This document shows positions 56,879 to 64,000 of a stretch of 64,000 bases of DNA, piece after piece. A program made the position numbers and the translations under genes. How positions within the stretch are numbered: position 1 is the stretch's first letter; each line of letters starts with the position of its first letter. The notes beneath the pieces were generated by a model. The model saw only the letters and a list, made by a program, of their open reading frames with translations, made no database searches and was not told the origin of the DNA. Source of the DNA: Streptomyces sp. NBC_00259 (GTDB taxonomy: Bacteria; Actinomycetota; Actinomycetes; Streptomycetales; Streptomycetaceae); NCBI RefSeq assembly GCF_036181745.1, contig NZ_CP108080.1, positions 6,203,501 to 6,267,500 on the forward strand. Reading direction: 5' to 3'.

Positions 56879-57511
56879 ATGGACCCGTCGATCGAGCAGC
56901 TCACCGACCGCGCCCGGCACCTCGCCCGCCCCGGCGCGCGCCGCATCCTGGGGATCGCCGGACCGCCCGGGGCAGGCAAGTCGACGCTCGCGGAGGAGCT
57001 CGCGGGACGGCTGCGCGGCAGCGCCGTACTCGTCCCCATGGACGGGTTCCACCTCGCCGGGGCCGAGCTGGTACGGCTCGGCCGGGCCGGGCGCAAGGGC
57101 GCGCCCGACACGTTCGACGCCGCCGGGTACGCGGCGCTGCTCACCCGCCTGCGCGCGCCGCGGGCGGGCACGACGGTGTACGCGCCCGCCTTCGACCGGA
57201 CACTGGAGGAGCCGGTCGCCGGGAGCATCCCGGTCGGCCCGGACGTCCCGCTCGTCATCACCGAGGGCAACTACCTGCTGCACGACGAGGGCGCCTGGGC
57301 GGGGATCCGCGCCCTCCTCGACGAGGCGTGGTACCTGGAACTGGCCGACGCGGTACGCGTGCCCCGCCTCGTCGACCGGCACGTCCGCTTCGGCAAGGAC
57401 CGCCCGTACGCCGAGCGCTGGGTCAGGGACTCCGACGAGCCCAACGCCCGCGTGGTGTCGCACGGCCGGCACCGCGCCCACCTCACGGTGCGGATGGAGC
57501 CCGGCGCCTGA
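56879..57511 (+). CDS. Uridine/pantothenate-kinase-like P-loop protein
   Basis: A 210-residue protein of the nucleoside/pantothenate-kinase superfamily (related to YfhC/fructose-transport-like kinases). Walker A is ILGIAGPPGAGKSTLAEEL. LVPMDGFHLAGAELVRLG, VYAPAFDRTLEEPV, LVITEGNYLLHDEG and DRHVRFGKDRPYAERWV line the active site. The true substrate is unknown. CACAAT seven bases before ATG 56879 suggests a leaderless start; ATG 56870 is also in frame. Confidence 0.8.
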   Translation: MDPSIEQLTDRARHLARPGARRILGIAGPPGAGKSTLAEELAGRLRGSAVLVPMDGFHLAGAELVRLGRAGRKGAPDTFDAAGYAALLTRLRAPRAGTTVYAPAFDRTLEEPVAGSIPVGPDVPLVITEGNYLLHDEGAWAGIRALLDEAWYLELADAVRVPRLVDRHVRFGKDRPYAERWVRDSDEPNARVVSHGRHRAHLTVRMEPGA

Positions 57512-57593
57512 GCGGACCGCGTTCGTCTCCCGCGGCCCGCCCCGGCGGGGGACGACGCGTACATTCGGCCGGGAACCGTAGATGAGTAAGGAC

Positions 57594-57619
57594 GGGCCCA
57601 GGGGTGCACACCTGGGCCC
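57594..57619 (+). promoter_or_regulatory. Leader hairpin upstream of the ABC transporter gene
   Basis: GGGCCCAGG and CCTGGGCCC pair around an eight-base loop, followed by GCTCGCTTCTTGGGGGAAG. A -10-like TACATT at 57560-57565 lies upstream. The hairpin could be an attenuator or the terminator of the kinase gene. Confidence 0.5.
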
Positions 57620-57628
57620 GCTCGCTTC

Positions 57629-58321
57629 TTGGGGGAAGCCATCAGCACGTCAGAAATCCTCTGTGCCACGGGAGTCGACCTCTCCTACGGCACACAGTTG
57701 GCCGTCAGCGGCGCCGATCTCTCCGTCGCCCGGGGCGAGGTCGTGGCCATCACCGGGCAGAGCGGATCCGGCAAGTCCTCCTTGCTGTATGCCCTCGCGG
57801 GCGTGCTGCCCGTCGCCCGCGGACAGGTCCGGTTCGAGAACCGGGCACTCGGAGACCTCACCGACGACGAGATCAGCACACTGCGCCGCGAGCGGTTCGG
57901 TTTCGTCTTCCAGTACGGCGAGTTGCTGCCCGAACTGACCATCGAGGAGAACACCGCCCTGCCGCTGCGCCTGGCCGGCCGGCGCAAGAAGCCCGCGCTC
58001 GCCGCCGCGGGACAGGTGCTGGACCGGCTCGGGCTCGGCGACCTGCGTGAACGGCGCCCCTCCCAGGTGTCGGGCGGACAGAGCCAGCGCGTCGCCGTCG
58101 CACGGGCCCTCGTCCACCGGCCGGCGGTCGTCTTCGCCGACGAACCGACCGGATCGCTGGACAGCGCGAACGCCTCGGCCGTCCTGAAGGAGTTCCTGAG
58201 CCTGGCCCGCTCGCAGGACACCGCCGTCATCATCGTCACGCACGACCAGGCGGTCGCCGCACAGGCCGACAGCCACTACACGATGTCCGACGGCGTCCTC
58301 ACACCGCGGAGGCCGGTGTGA
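57629..58321 (+). CDS. ABC transporter ATP-binding protein (LolD/MacB type)
   Basis: A 230-residue ATPase of the MacB/LolD export class. Walker A is ITGQSGSGKSSLLYALAG, Q-loop FGFVFQYGELLPE, signature QVSGGQSQRVAVARAL, Walker B AVVFADEPTGSLDS and switch His VTHDQ. It partners the FtsX-like permease whose GTG start overlaps its stop (GTGA). The start is uncertain. TTG 57629 has no ribosome site upstream, whereas GGGGGAAG lies just before an in-frame ATC at 57641. Substrate unknown; such pairs often export peptides, lipids or antibiotics. Confidence 0.85.
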   Translation: MGEAISTSEILCATGVDLSYGTQLAVSGADLSVARGEVVAITGQSGSGKSSLLYALAGVLPVARGQVRFENRALGDLTDDEISTLRRERFGFVFQYGELLPELTIEENTALPLRLAGRRKKPALAAAGQVLDRLGLGDLRERRPSQVSGGQSQRVAVARALVHRPAVVFADEPTGSLDSANASAVLKEFLSLARSQDTAVIIVTHDQAVAAQADSHYTMSDGVLTPRRPV

Positions 58322-60597
58322 AGGAGTTCCTGCTCGGCCTGCGTCTGCTGTTCGGCGCCGGCCGCGGCAACCGCATACGGTTCTTCCTGATGGCCGCCGG
58401 CGGTTCCCTCGGCGTCTGCTGCCTGGCGCTCGTCCTCACCATCCCGCAGATCCTGGACGCACACGACACGCGCGCGGCCGCACGGGAACCACGGACCACG
58501 TCGGCGCAGCCGGCGGGTTCCACGTTGGTCCTCCAGCGCGCGGACCCCTACGGTTCCGTGACGTTCAACCGGGTCTTCGTCGCCAAGGGGACCAAGGGCA
58601 CGGACAGCACCCCGCCGGGGCTGGACGAACTGCCAGGACCGGGTGAGGTGTTCGTCTCCCCGCGGGTGCACGACCTGCTCCGCGAGCAGCCTGCCGTCAA
58701 GGGACTGCTGCCGGGCCGCGAGACGGGCCTGATCGGCGCCGCGGGGCTCGCCCACCCCGACGAACTGTTCGCCTACGTCGGCACCACGCGCGACCGCATC
58801 GCCGACGAGGGCCGTGCCCTGAAGGGCTTCGGATACGACTACGCTCCCTTCCCGGCCGTCGACCCCTCCACCCTCACCACCCTCCGCTTCGCGCTGGGTT
58901 CGCTCGTCCTGCTCCCCCTCGGCATCTTCCTGTCCGTCTGCGCCCGGCTGTCCGCCGCCGCCAGGACACGGCGGCTCGCCTCCCTGCGGCTGCTCGGCGT
59001 GAGCACGCGGGGCGTACAACGGGTCAACGCCGCCGAGACCGTCGTCGCGGCGCTCCTCGGCGCCGTGCTCGGCCTCATCGAGTGCTGGCTCCTCAACCAG
59101 ATGATGTCCCGCACCGGCCTCGCCAGTCTGCGGTGGTACCCCGAGGACGGCGCGCTGTCCGCGACGACCGTCGCCGTCTGCCTGATCGGCTGCCCGGCTC
59201 TCGCCTGGTTCGTCGGCCGGGCCGGTGCGCGCGAGGCAGCCGCCAGCCCGCTGGCCGTACGGCGTACCGCAGTGCCAAGGCGCCCCGCCACGTGGGGCGC
59301 TCTCCTCCTCGTGACCGGCCTCGGCATCGTCACCGGCTACTGCGTCACCGGTCTGACCGACCACCCCGCCGACAGCATCGGCCCCAACGCGTTCCTCATT
59401 CCCGTCGGCATCCTGCTGACGGGCCTCGGGCTGGTGCTCACCCTGCCCCTGCTCTCCCACGCCCTCGCACGCCGCCTGGCGCGGAGCACCCGGTCGCTCA
59501 CCCTGAATCTGGCGATGCGCCGCAACGAGGTGGAGCCGGGCAGCACCATGCGCGTGGTCACCGGACTCGTCCTCCTCGTCTTCGCCGCGTCTCTCGCCCA
59601 GGGCGTGCTGATCCAGCTGGAGCAGGTCACCCGGCCCTCCGCCCCGGTGCAGGACTACTCCGTACCCCTGGCCTCGCTCACACCCGAGCAGCAACGCGAC
59701 CTCGCCGGCGTCCAGGGCGTTCGCGCACACGCCGTGACGATGGATTCCTGGGTCGACCTCGAGAAGCTGGACGGCACGCTCCAGGAACAGGCCACGGCGC
59801 TGATCGCCACCTGCGACCAGCTGGAACGGATGGTCAGGCGTGCCGAGGGCTGCCGGGACGGCAAGGTGATGCGGCTCGTCGACCCCAATTCGAGCGTCGG
59901 GTCCGACCTCACGCCGGGCACCTCGTTCCCCTACCGCTTCGGCACCGGCAAGGCGAGGACGCTGAACATCACGCTCCCCTCCGAACGGATCGTCTACAGC
60001 GCGTACCCGGCGTCCGCGGTCGGCAACGCCGTCCTGCTCGTACCACCGTCCGTCCTGCCCGCCGCCCGGCCGGACTACGCGCAACTCGTGCTGACCAGCA
60101 GCTCGGCCCCCGACCGGGTGCGCGAGGTCCTCGACGGCATCGCGGCCGTCGCCCCGATCGCCGAGATCGAACTGATCGGTGTGAACATCCAGGGACTCGA
60201 ACAGATCGCCGTCATCGAGACATTGCTGGCGGTCGGCATGATCATGGGCCTGGTCATCGGAGTGGCGGCCTTCATCGTCGCCGCGACCGACCGTGCGGTG
60301 GAACGCCGTCCGCAGGTCACCGCCATCATGCTGATCGGTGCCCGGGCGCGCACGGTGCGGACCGTGCAGTGCGTCCAGGTCGTGCTGCCGCTGAGTATCG
60401 GACTCGCCCTGGCACTGGTGACGGGCAAGCTCGCCGAGTCCAGCTATCTGATCACCGGAGGCAGCGCGGTCTACTGGGACGTCGCCGGCACGCCGTTGCT
60501 CGCGCTCGCGGCGGCGGGCGTCGTGGCCGTGGCGATCGCGGGCACGCTGCCGTTGGCCGGACGGCGCATCGACCCGGAGCTGATCCGCCGCGACTGA
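58318..60597 (+). CDS. FtsX-like ABC transporter permease
   Basis: A 759-residue membrane protein, second subunit of the exporter. An N-terminal span (RFFLMAAGGSLGVCCLALVL) is followed by an extracellular domain of about 180 residues, then FtsX-type spans. A second FtsX module lies in the C-terminal half, after another large extracellular domain (about residues 440-625). Marks include LASLRLLGVSTRGVQRVNAA and VTAIMLIGARARTVRTVQCV, the typical cytoplasmic loops of both halves. The overlap with the ATPase gene shows coupled translation. Confidence 0.88.
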   Translation: MKEFLLGLRLLFGAGRGNRIRFFLMAAGGSLGVCCLALVLTIPQILDAHDTRAAAREPRTTSAQPAGSTLVLQRADPYGSVTFNRVFVAKGTKGTDSTPPGLDELPGPGEVFVSPRVHDLLREQPAVKGLLPGRETGLIGAAGLAHPDELFAYVGTTRDRIADEGRALKGFGYDYAPFPAVDPSTLTTLRFALGSLVLLPLGIFLSVCARLSAAARTRRLASLRLLGVSTRGVQRVNAAETVVAALLGAVLGLIECWLLNQMMSRTGLASLRWYPEDGALSATTVAVCLIGCPALAWFVGRAGAREAAASPLAVRRTAVPRRPATWGALLLVTGLGIVTGYCVTGLTDHPADSIGPNAFLIPVGILLTGLGLVLTLPLLSHALARRLARSTRSLTLNLAMRRNEVEPGSTMRVVTGLVLLVFAASLAQGVLIQLEQVTRPSAPVQDYSVPLASLTPEQQRDLAGVQGVRAHAVTMDSWVDLEKLDGTLQEQATALIATCDQLERMVRRAEGCRDGKVMRLVDPNSSVGSDLTPGTSFPYRFGTGKARTLNITLPSERIVYSAYPASAVGNAVLLVPPSVLPAARPDYAQLVLTSSSAPDRVREVLDGIAAVAPIAEIELIGVNIQGLEQIAVIETLLAVGMIMGLVIGVAAFIVAATDRAVERRPQVTAIMLIGARARTVRTVQCVQVVLPLSIGLALALVTGKLAESSYLITGGSAVYWDVAGTPLLALAAAGVVAVAIAGTLPLAGRRIDPELIRRD

Positions 60598-60775
60598 CCG
60601 GCGCCCGGGTCGTCGTCGGGCCACCGAGACGGACGGCCGACGCTCATCGGACGTCCGGATGGATCAAGCCGCCGTCATCGCCGGACGCGAACACCTGGAG
60701 AGCGGGGGCGGCGGTGCGGTCGGTAGGCTCGAAACCTGAGTGCACACACGAGGAAGACGATGAGCGGGGGCCGAC

Positions 60776-61735
60776 GTGGGGCTGTTCCGGCGAGGGCCGA
60801 AGCGTGACGGGGACGACGCGCCCCGGGACGCGGAGTTCGCCTTCTTCTCGGTGGACGAGGGCGCACGCTTCCGCGGCCAGGTCCGGGAAGCGTTCGCCGA
60901 GCAGGGCCTGGAGGTCACCGTCTACGCCGATGTCGTCGCCGACAGCTCCGGACGGCAGTTCGGGCTCGGCAACCTCGCCGCGGTCTGCCACAACGACCAG
61001 CGCGGCCCCCGCGTCTGGCCCGACGTCATCCGCGGGCACGTGGGCCTGGTGCTGCGCACCATGGACGCCCCGTCCGCGCTGGACACCCTCCCGGCCGACC
61101 AGATCCGGGCCCAGCTGTATCCGCGGGTGATCGGCACGGACGGCCTCGACCGGGACACGTTCCGGTACGCCAGAGCGCTCGCCCCCGGACTGAGCGAGGT
61201 CCTCGCCCTCGACCTCCCCGAGAGCGTCATGATGCTCACGGACGACGCGCTGGAGCCGCTCGGGGACGTGCCGGGGCTGCGGGACCGGGCGATGGCCAAT
61301 CTGCGCGGACTGCCGGTCGAGGGCCACGAGACCATCGAGGACGCCGGGGGCATGAGCTTCGACGTGGTCGTCGGCGACTCCTTCTACACGGCGAGCCGGG
61401 TCCTGGTCCTGGACGCGCTCGTCCGTCAGGTGACCGGGCAGCACATCACCGCGGACGGGGCGCTGGTCGCGCTGCCGTTCCGGCACCAGCTCGCCTTCCA
61501 CGTCATCCGCGACGCCGGTGTCATCCCGTCCCTCAACGCCATGGCCGCGTTCGCCGCGTCCGGCTACGCGGACACACCCGGGGCGATCACCCCGTACGTC
61601 TACTGGTGGCGGGCCGGGACGCTGACCCAGCTCAGCGACCGCGACGTGGAAGGCGACGGTCTGCGGATCGTCGTCGGCGAGGACTTCCGGGACCTGCTGG
61701 AGCGGCTGGTCGCGCAGCAGCCGGGGGAGGACTGA
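60776..61735 (+). CDS. Hypothetical soluble protein (DUF1444-like)
   Basis: A 319-residue acidic, soluble protein starting at GTG 60776 (GAGCGGGGG before). It begins MGLFRRGPKRDGDDAPRDAE, then FSVDEGARFRGQVREAFAEQ and a GRQFGLGNLAAVCHNDQRGP segment. LDRDTFRYARALAPGLSEVL and VVVGDSFYTASRVLVLDALV follow. The residues recall DUF1444-type proteins that handle amounts of stored phosphate or stress signals, but I cannot confirm the family. No catalytic motif is visible. Confidence 0.6.
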   Translation: MGLFRRGPKRDGDDAPRDAEFAFFSVDEGARFRGQVREAFAEQGLEVTVYADVVADSSGRQFGLGNLAAVCHNDQRGPRVWPDVIRGHVGLVLRTMDAPSALDTLPADQIRAQLYPRVIGTDGLDRDTFRYARALAPGLSEVLALDLPESVMMLTDDALEPLGDVPGLRDRAMANLRGLPVEGHETIEDAGGMSFDVVVGDSFYTASRVLVLDALVRQVTGQHITADGALVALPFRHQLAFHVIRDAGVIPSLNAMAAFAASGYADTPGAITPYVYWWRAGTLTQLSDRDVEGDGLRIVVGEDFRDLLERLVAQQPGED

Positions 61736-61868
61736 GGCCGGCACCGGGTCCGGCTCCGGGGCCCCGCGGGGACCGGGAGCCGTCCGGCCAGGGGCCCGTC
61801 CGGACCGATCGAGCAGGCGCAGAGGACGCGCAGTGACCGAGGACGAGCACCGACCGCAGGAGGAGCCC

Positions 61869-63005
61869 ATGCCCACCACCGCCGAGCCCGCGCCGCCGAC
61901 GCCGTTCACCGCCGACGACTACCGCGCCAGGATGGCCCGGGCCGCCCGGTCGGCCGCCGAGGCCGGGCTCAGCGGCCTCCTCGTGGCCCCCGGCCCCGAC
62001 CTCGTCCACCTCACCGGCTACCAGCCCGTGACGACCGAGCGCCTCACCGTCCTGGTGCTCGTCGAGGGCCAGGACCCCGTCCTCGTCGTGCCGGCCCTGG
62101 AAGCCCCCGACGCCGGGCGCGCCCCCGCAGCGCCCGCGCTGAAGCTGCGCGACTGGACCGACGGCAAGGACCCGTACGCCGTCACCGCCGCGCTGCTCGA
62201 GGGCAGGGGCCGCTTCGGGATCAGCGACAACGCCTGGGCCATGCATCTGCTCGGTATGCAGCGTGAACTGCCCGGCACGACGTACACCGCGCTCTCGGAC
62301 GCCCTGCCGATGCTCCGTGCGGTCAAGGACGCCCATGAGCTGGCCCGGCTGGAGGCCGCGGGCGCGGCGGCCGACGAGGCGTACCGCGAGATCCTTCAGG
62401 TCCGCTTCTCGGGGCGCAAGGAGAGCGAGATCGCGGCCGACCTCGCCGCTCTGCTCCTGCGCTTCGGGCACGCGCAGGTCGACTTCACGATCGTCGGATC
62501 CGGCCCGAACGGCGCCAACCCGCACCACGAGGCCGGCGACCGCGTCATCGCCGAGGGCGACATGGTGGTGCTCGACTTCGGCGGCCTCAGGCACGGCTAC
62601 GGCTCGGACACCACCCGCACCGTCCACGTCGGCGAGCCGTCAGCCGAGGAGCAGCGGGTCCATGACGTCGTGCGCGCGGCGCAGCAGGCCGGGTTCGAGG
62701 CGGTACGGCCGGGCGCGGCCTGCCAGGACGTCGACCGGGCGGCGCGTGCGGTGATCGACGACGCCGGGTACGGCGCGTACTTCATCCACCGGACCGGGCA
62801 CGGGATCGGCGTCACGACGCACGAACCGCCGTACATGATCGAGGGGGAGGAGCGGCCGCTCGTTCCGGGCATGTGCTTCTCCGTCGAGCCGGGGATCTAT
62901 CTGCCCGGGCGCTTCGGGGTGCGGATCGAGGACATCGTGACGGTGACGGAGAGCGGCGGGCGGCGGCTCAACAACACGCCGCACGACATGGCGATCGTGC
63001 GGTAG
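61869..63005 (+). CDS. pepQ: Xaa-Pro dipeptidase/aminopeptidase (M24 family)
   Basis: A 378-residue metallopeptidase. The N-terminal creatinase-like domain ends near residue 145. The pita-bread domain carries the five metal ligands: Asp in VVLDFGGLRHG, Asp in GYGSDTTRTVHV, His in HRTGHGIGVTTHEPP, Glu in CFSVEPGIYLPG and Glu in GVRIEDIVTV. It probably cleaves X-Pro dipeptides. ATG 61869 is preferred because AGGAGGAG lies just upstream; GTG 61833 extends it by 12 residues. The stop is 5 bases from the convergent TreZ stop. Symbol tentative. Confidence 0.85.
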   Translation: MPTTAEPAPPTPFTADDYRARMARAARSAAEAGLSGLLVAPGPDLVHLTGYQPVTTERLTVLVLVEGQDPVLVVPALEAPDAGRAPAAPALKLRDWTDGKDPYAVTAALLEGRGRFGISDNAWAMHLLGMQRELPGTTYTALSDALPMLRAVKDAHELARLEAAGAAADEAYREILQVRFSGRKESEIAADLAALLLRFGHAQVDFTIVGSGPNGANPHHEAGDRVIAEGDMVVLDFGGLRHGYGSDTTRTVHVGEPSAEEQRVHDVVRAAQQAGFEAVRPGAACQDVDRAARAVIDDAGYGAYFIHRTGHGIGVTTHEPPYMIEGEERPLVPGMCFSVEPGIYLPGRFGVRIEDIVTVTESGGRRLNNTPHDMAIVR

Positions 63006-63010
63006 CCGCC

Positions 63011-64000
63011 TCACCCGTCGCCCAGCACCACACACGACTCCCCGGCGACGTCCAGCACCCCGTCCGCCCCGGGCGGGGAGGCCGCGTCCCAGGACGCGAG
63101 GACCCGCGCCACCCGGGTGCCGCCACCGCCGAGCGGGATCGACGCGGGCTCCTTGCCGAGGTTGACGACGACGCGCACGTCGCCGCGGCGGAAGACGAGC
63201 CAGCGGGCGTCCTCGTCGAAGGCGACGCGGACCGACGCCAGGTCCGGGTCCAAGAGGTCGGGCTCGCGGTGGCGGAGGGCGATCAGTTCGCGGTGCCAGG
63301 CCAGGAGGCGGGCGTGGGGCTCGCGGGTCCGTTCGGAGCGGTCCAGGCAGGAGCGGTCACGGGTGGCCGGGTCCTGCGGGTCGGGGATGTCCTGCGGGGC
63401 CCAGCCGGACAGGGCGAACTCCCGCTGCCTGCCCTGCCGTACGGCCTCGGCCAGCTCCGGATCGGTGTGCTCGGTGAAGAACTGCCAGGGCGTACGGGCG
63501 CCCCACTCCTCGCCCATGAACAGCATCGGCGTGGACGGTCCGGTGAGCACCAGCGCGGCGGCGCAGGCGAGCAGCCCGGGGGAGAGGCTCGCGGAGAGCC
63601 GGTCGCCGAGGGCGCGGTTGCCGATCTGGTCGTGGGTCTGGGCGTAGCCGAGGAAGCGGTGCGCGGGTGTGCGTACGAGGTCGACGGGGCGGCCGTGGGT
63701 GCGGCCGCGGAACGTCGAGTACGTACCGTCGTGGAAGAAGACGTGCCCGAGGGTCTTGGCGAGCGCGGCGAGCGGGGCGCGGGCGAAGTCGGCGTAGTAG
63801 CCCTGGGACTCCCCGGTCAGGGCGGTGTGCAGGGCATGGTGGAAGTCGTCGTTCCACTGGGCGTGCAGACCGAGCCCGCCCTCCTCGCGCGGCGTGGTCG
63901 TACGCGGATCGCACAGATCGGACTCGGCGATGAGGAACAGCGGCCGCCGGACGTCCGCCGCGAAGGCGTCGACCGCCGCCGACAGCTCCTCCAGGAACGT
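63011..64000 (-). CDS. treZ: Malto-oligosyltrehalose trehalohydrolase TreZ, C-terminal part (runs off window)
   Basis: The minus-strand frame is open from 64000 to the TGA at 63011 (329 codons). It is a GH13 C-terminal half: FLIAESDLCDPRTTTP carries the probable acid/base Glu, LHAQWNDDFHHALHTALTG and GYAQTHDQIGNRALGDRL the third conserved Asp region. FMGEEWGARTPWQFFTEHTD closes the barrel and a beta-sandwich domain ends the protein. The enzyme releases trehalose from maltooligosyl-trehalose. TreY, normally nearby, would lie outside the window on the right. Confidence 0.88.
   Translation of the reverse strand, partial: TFLEELSAAVDAFAADVRRPLFLIAESDLCDPRTTTPREEGGLGLHAQWNDDFHHALHTALTGESQGYYADFARAPLAALAKTLGHVFFHDGTYSTFRGRTHGRPVDLVRTPAHRFLGYAQTHDQIGNRALGDRLSASLSPGLLACAAALVLTGPSTPMLFMGEEWGARTPWQFFTEHTDPELAEAVRQGRQREFALSGWAPQDIPDPQDPATRDRSCLDRSERTREPHARLLAWHRELIALRHREPDLLDPDLASVRVAFDEDARWLVFRRGDVRVVVNLGKEPASIPLGGGGTRVARVLASWDAASPPGADGVLDVAGESCVVLGDG

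Noticed and set aside
57582..57938. Frame MSKDGPRGAHLGPLASWGKP as an ABC protein start
   Set aside because: It is in a different frame from the ATPase motifs and has no ribosome site; at most a leader peptide.

Overview
The window is chromosomal DNA of a Streptomyces. Base composition and third codon positions are very G+C rich, GTG and TTG starts are common, and many genes begin with no ribosome-binding site just downstream of a TAnnnT-type -10 box. From memory, the gene order also follows the S. coelicolor SCO6005-SCO6061 neighbourhood: ngcEFG, rok7B7, xylFGH, dxs, fad genes, hemE, hemG, hemQ, murC, msrB. Gene names rest on recognised protein families and motifs; no database search was run.

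Layout. 1-5470: sugar uptake and glycan use. A truncated secreted GH92 alpha-mannosidase diverges from a region with a DasR-type (dre) site, the decayed 5' end of a native ngcE, and an intact ngcEFG transporter operon with atypical codon use. 5471-6118: a frameshifted ISL3-family transposase remnant. 6119-10823: ROK regulator (rok7B7-like) and the xylose transporter xylFGH. 11035-16364: dxs (isoprenoid precursors), an amino-acid permease and a membrane glycosyltransferase. 16443-18096: a small NYN/PIN-like protein and a propeller-like protein. 18273-21625: fatty-acid beta-oxidation alpha subunit and thiolase. 22197-25207: RNase D, a LuxR-type response regulator and a DUF3000 protein. 25299-32303: hemE, an acyltransferase, a CoA-disulfide reductase-like flavoprotein, a DUF4349 lipoprotein, and hemG/hemY with hemQ (coproporphyrin-dependent haem synthesis).

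32465-38535: a secreted tripeptidyl aminopeptidase, then the most interesting cluster. A DUF692/MNIO metalloenzyme fused to a C-terminal partner-like domain is translationally coupled to a TIGR04222 membrane protein with a periodic Cys/Gly/Ser tail; a second TIGR04222 paralogue without the tail follows. This looks like an enzyme and substrate pair for cysteine modification of a membrane-anchored protein. 38644-40480: a PTH2-like protein, an AIM24 protein and a zinc ribbon. 40577-44724: helR (rifamycin resistance helicase) with an upstream rifamycin-associated element, divergent from a secreted trypsin-like protease with a long acidic Gly-rich tail.

44829-52840: polyphosphate kinase 2, PhoX-type phosphatase, OsmC, ZapE-like ATPase, RibD-like reductase, a conserved small protein, murC, msrB and a small membrane protein. 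52859-56384: a MerR regulator with a textbook 19-bp-spacer promoter on a divergent hydrolase that has a Cys nucleophile, then a DUF397 / XRE (DUF5753) / HATPase regulatory trio. 56411-64000: a VOC protein, a nucleotide-kinase-like protein, an ABC/FtsX exporter pair behind a leader hairpin, a hypothetical protein, an M24 peptidase and the C-terminal part of TreZ. I saw no tRNA, rRNA, CRISPR array or intact mobile element.
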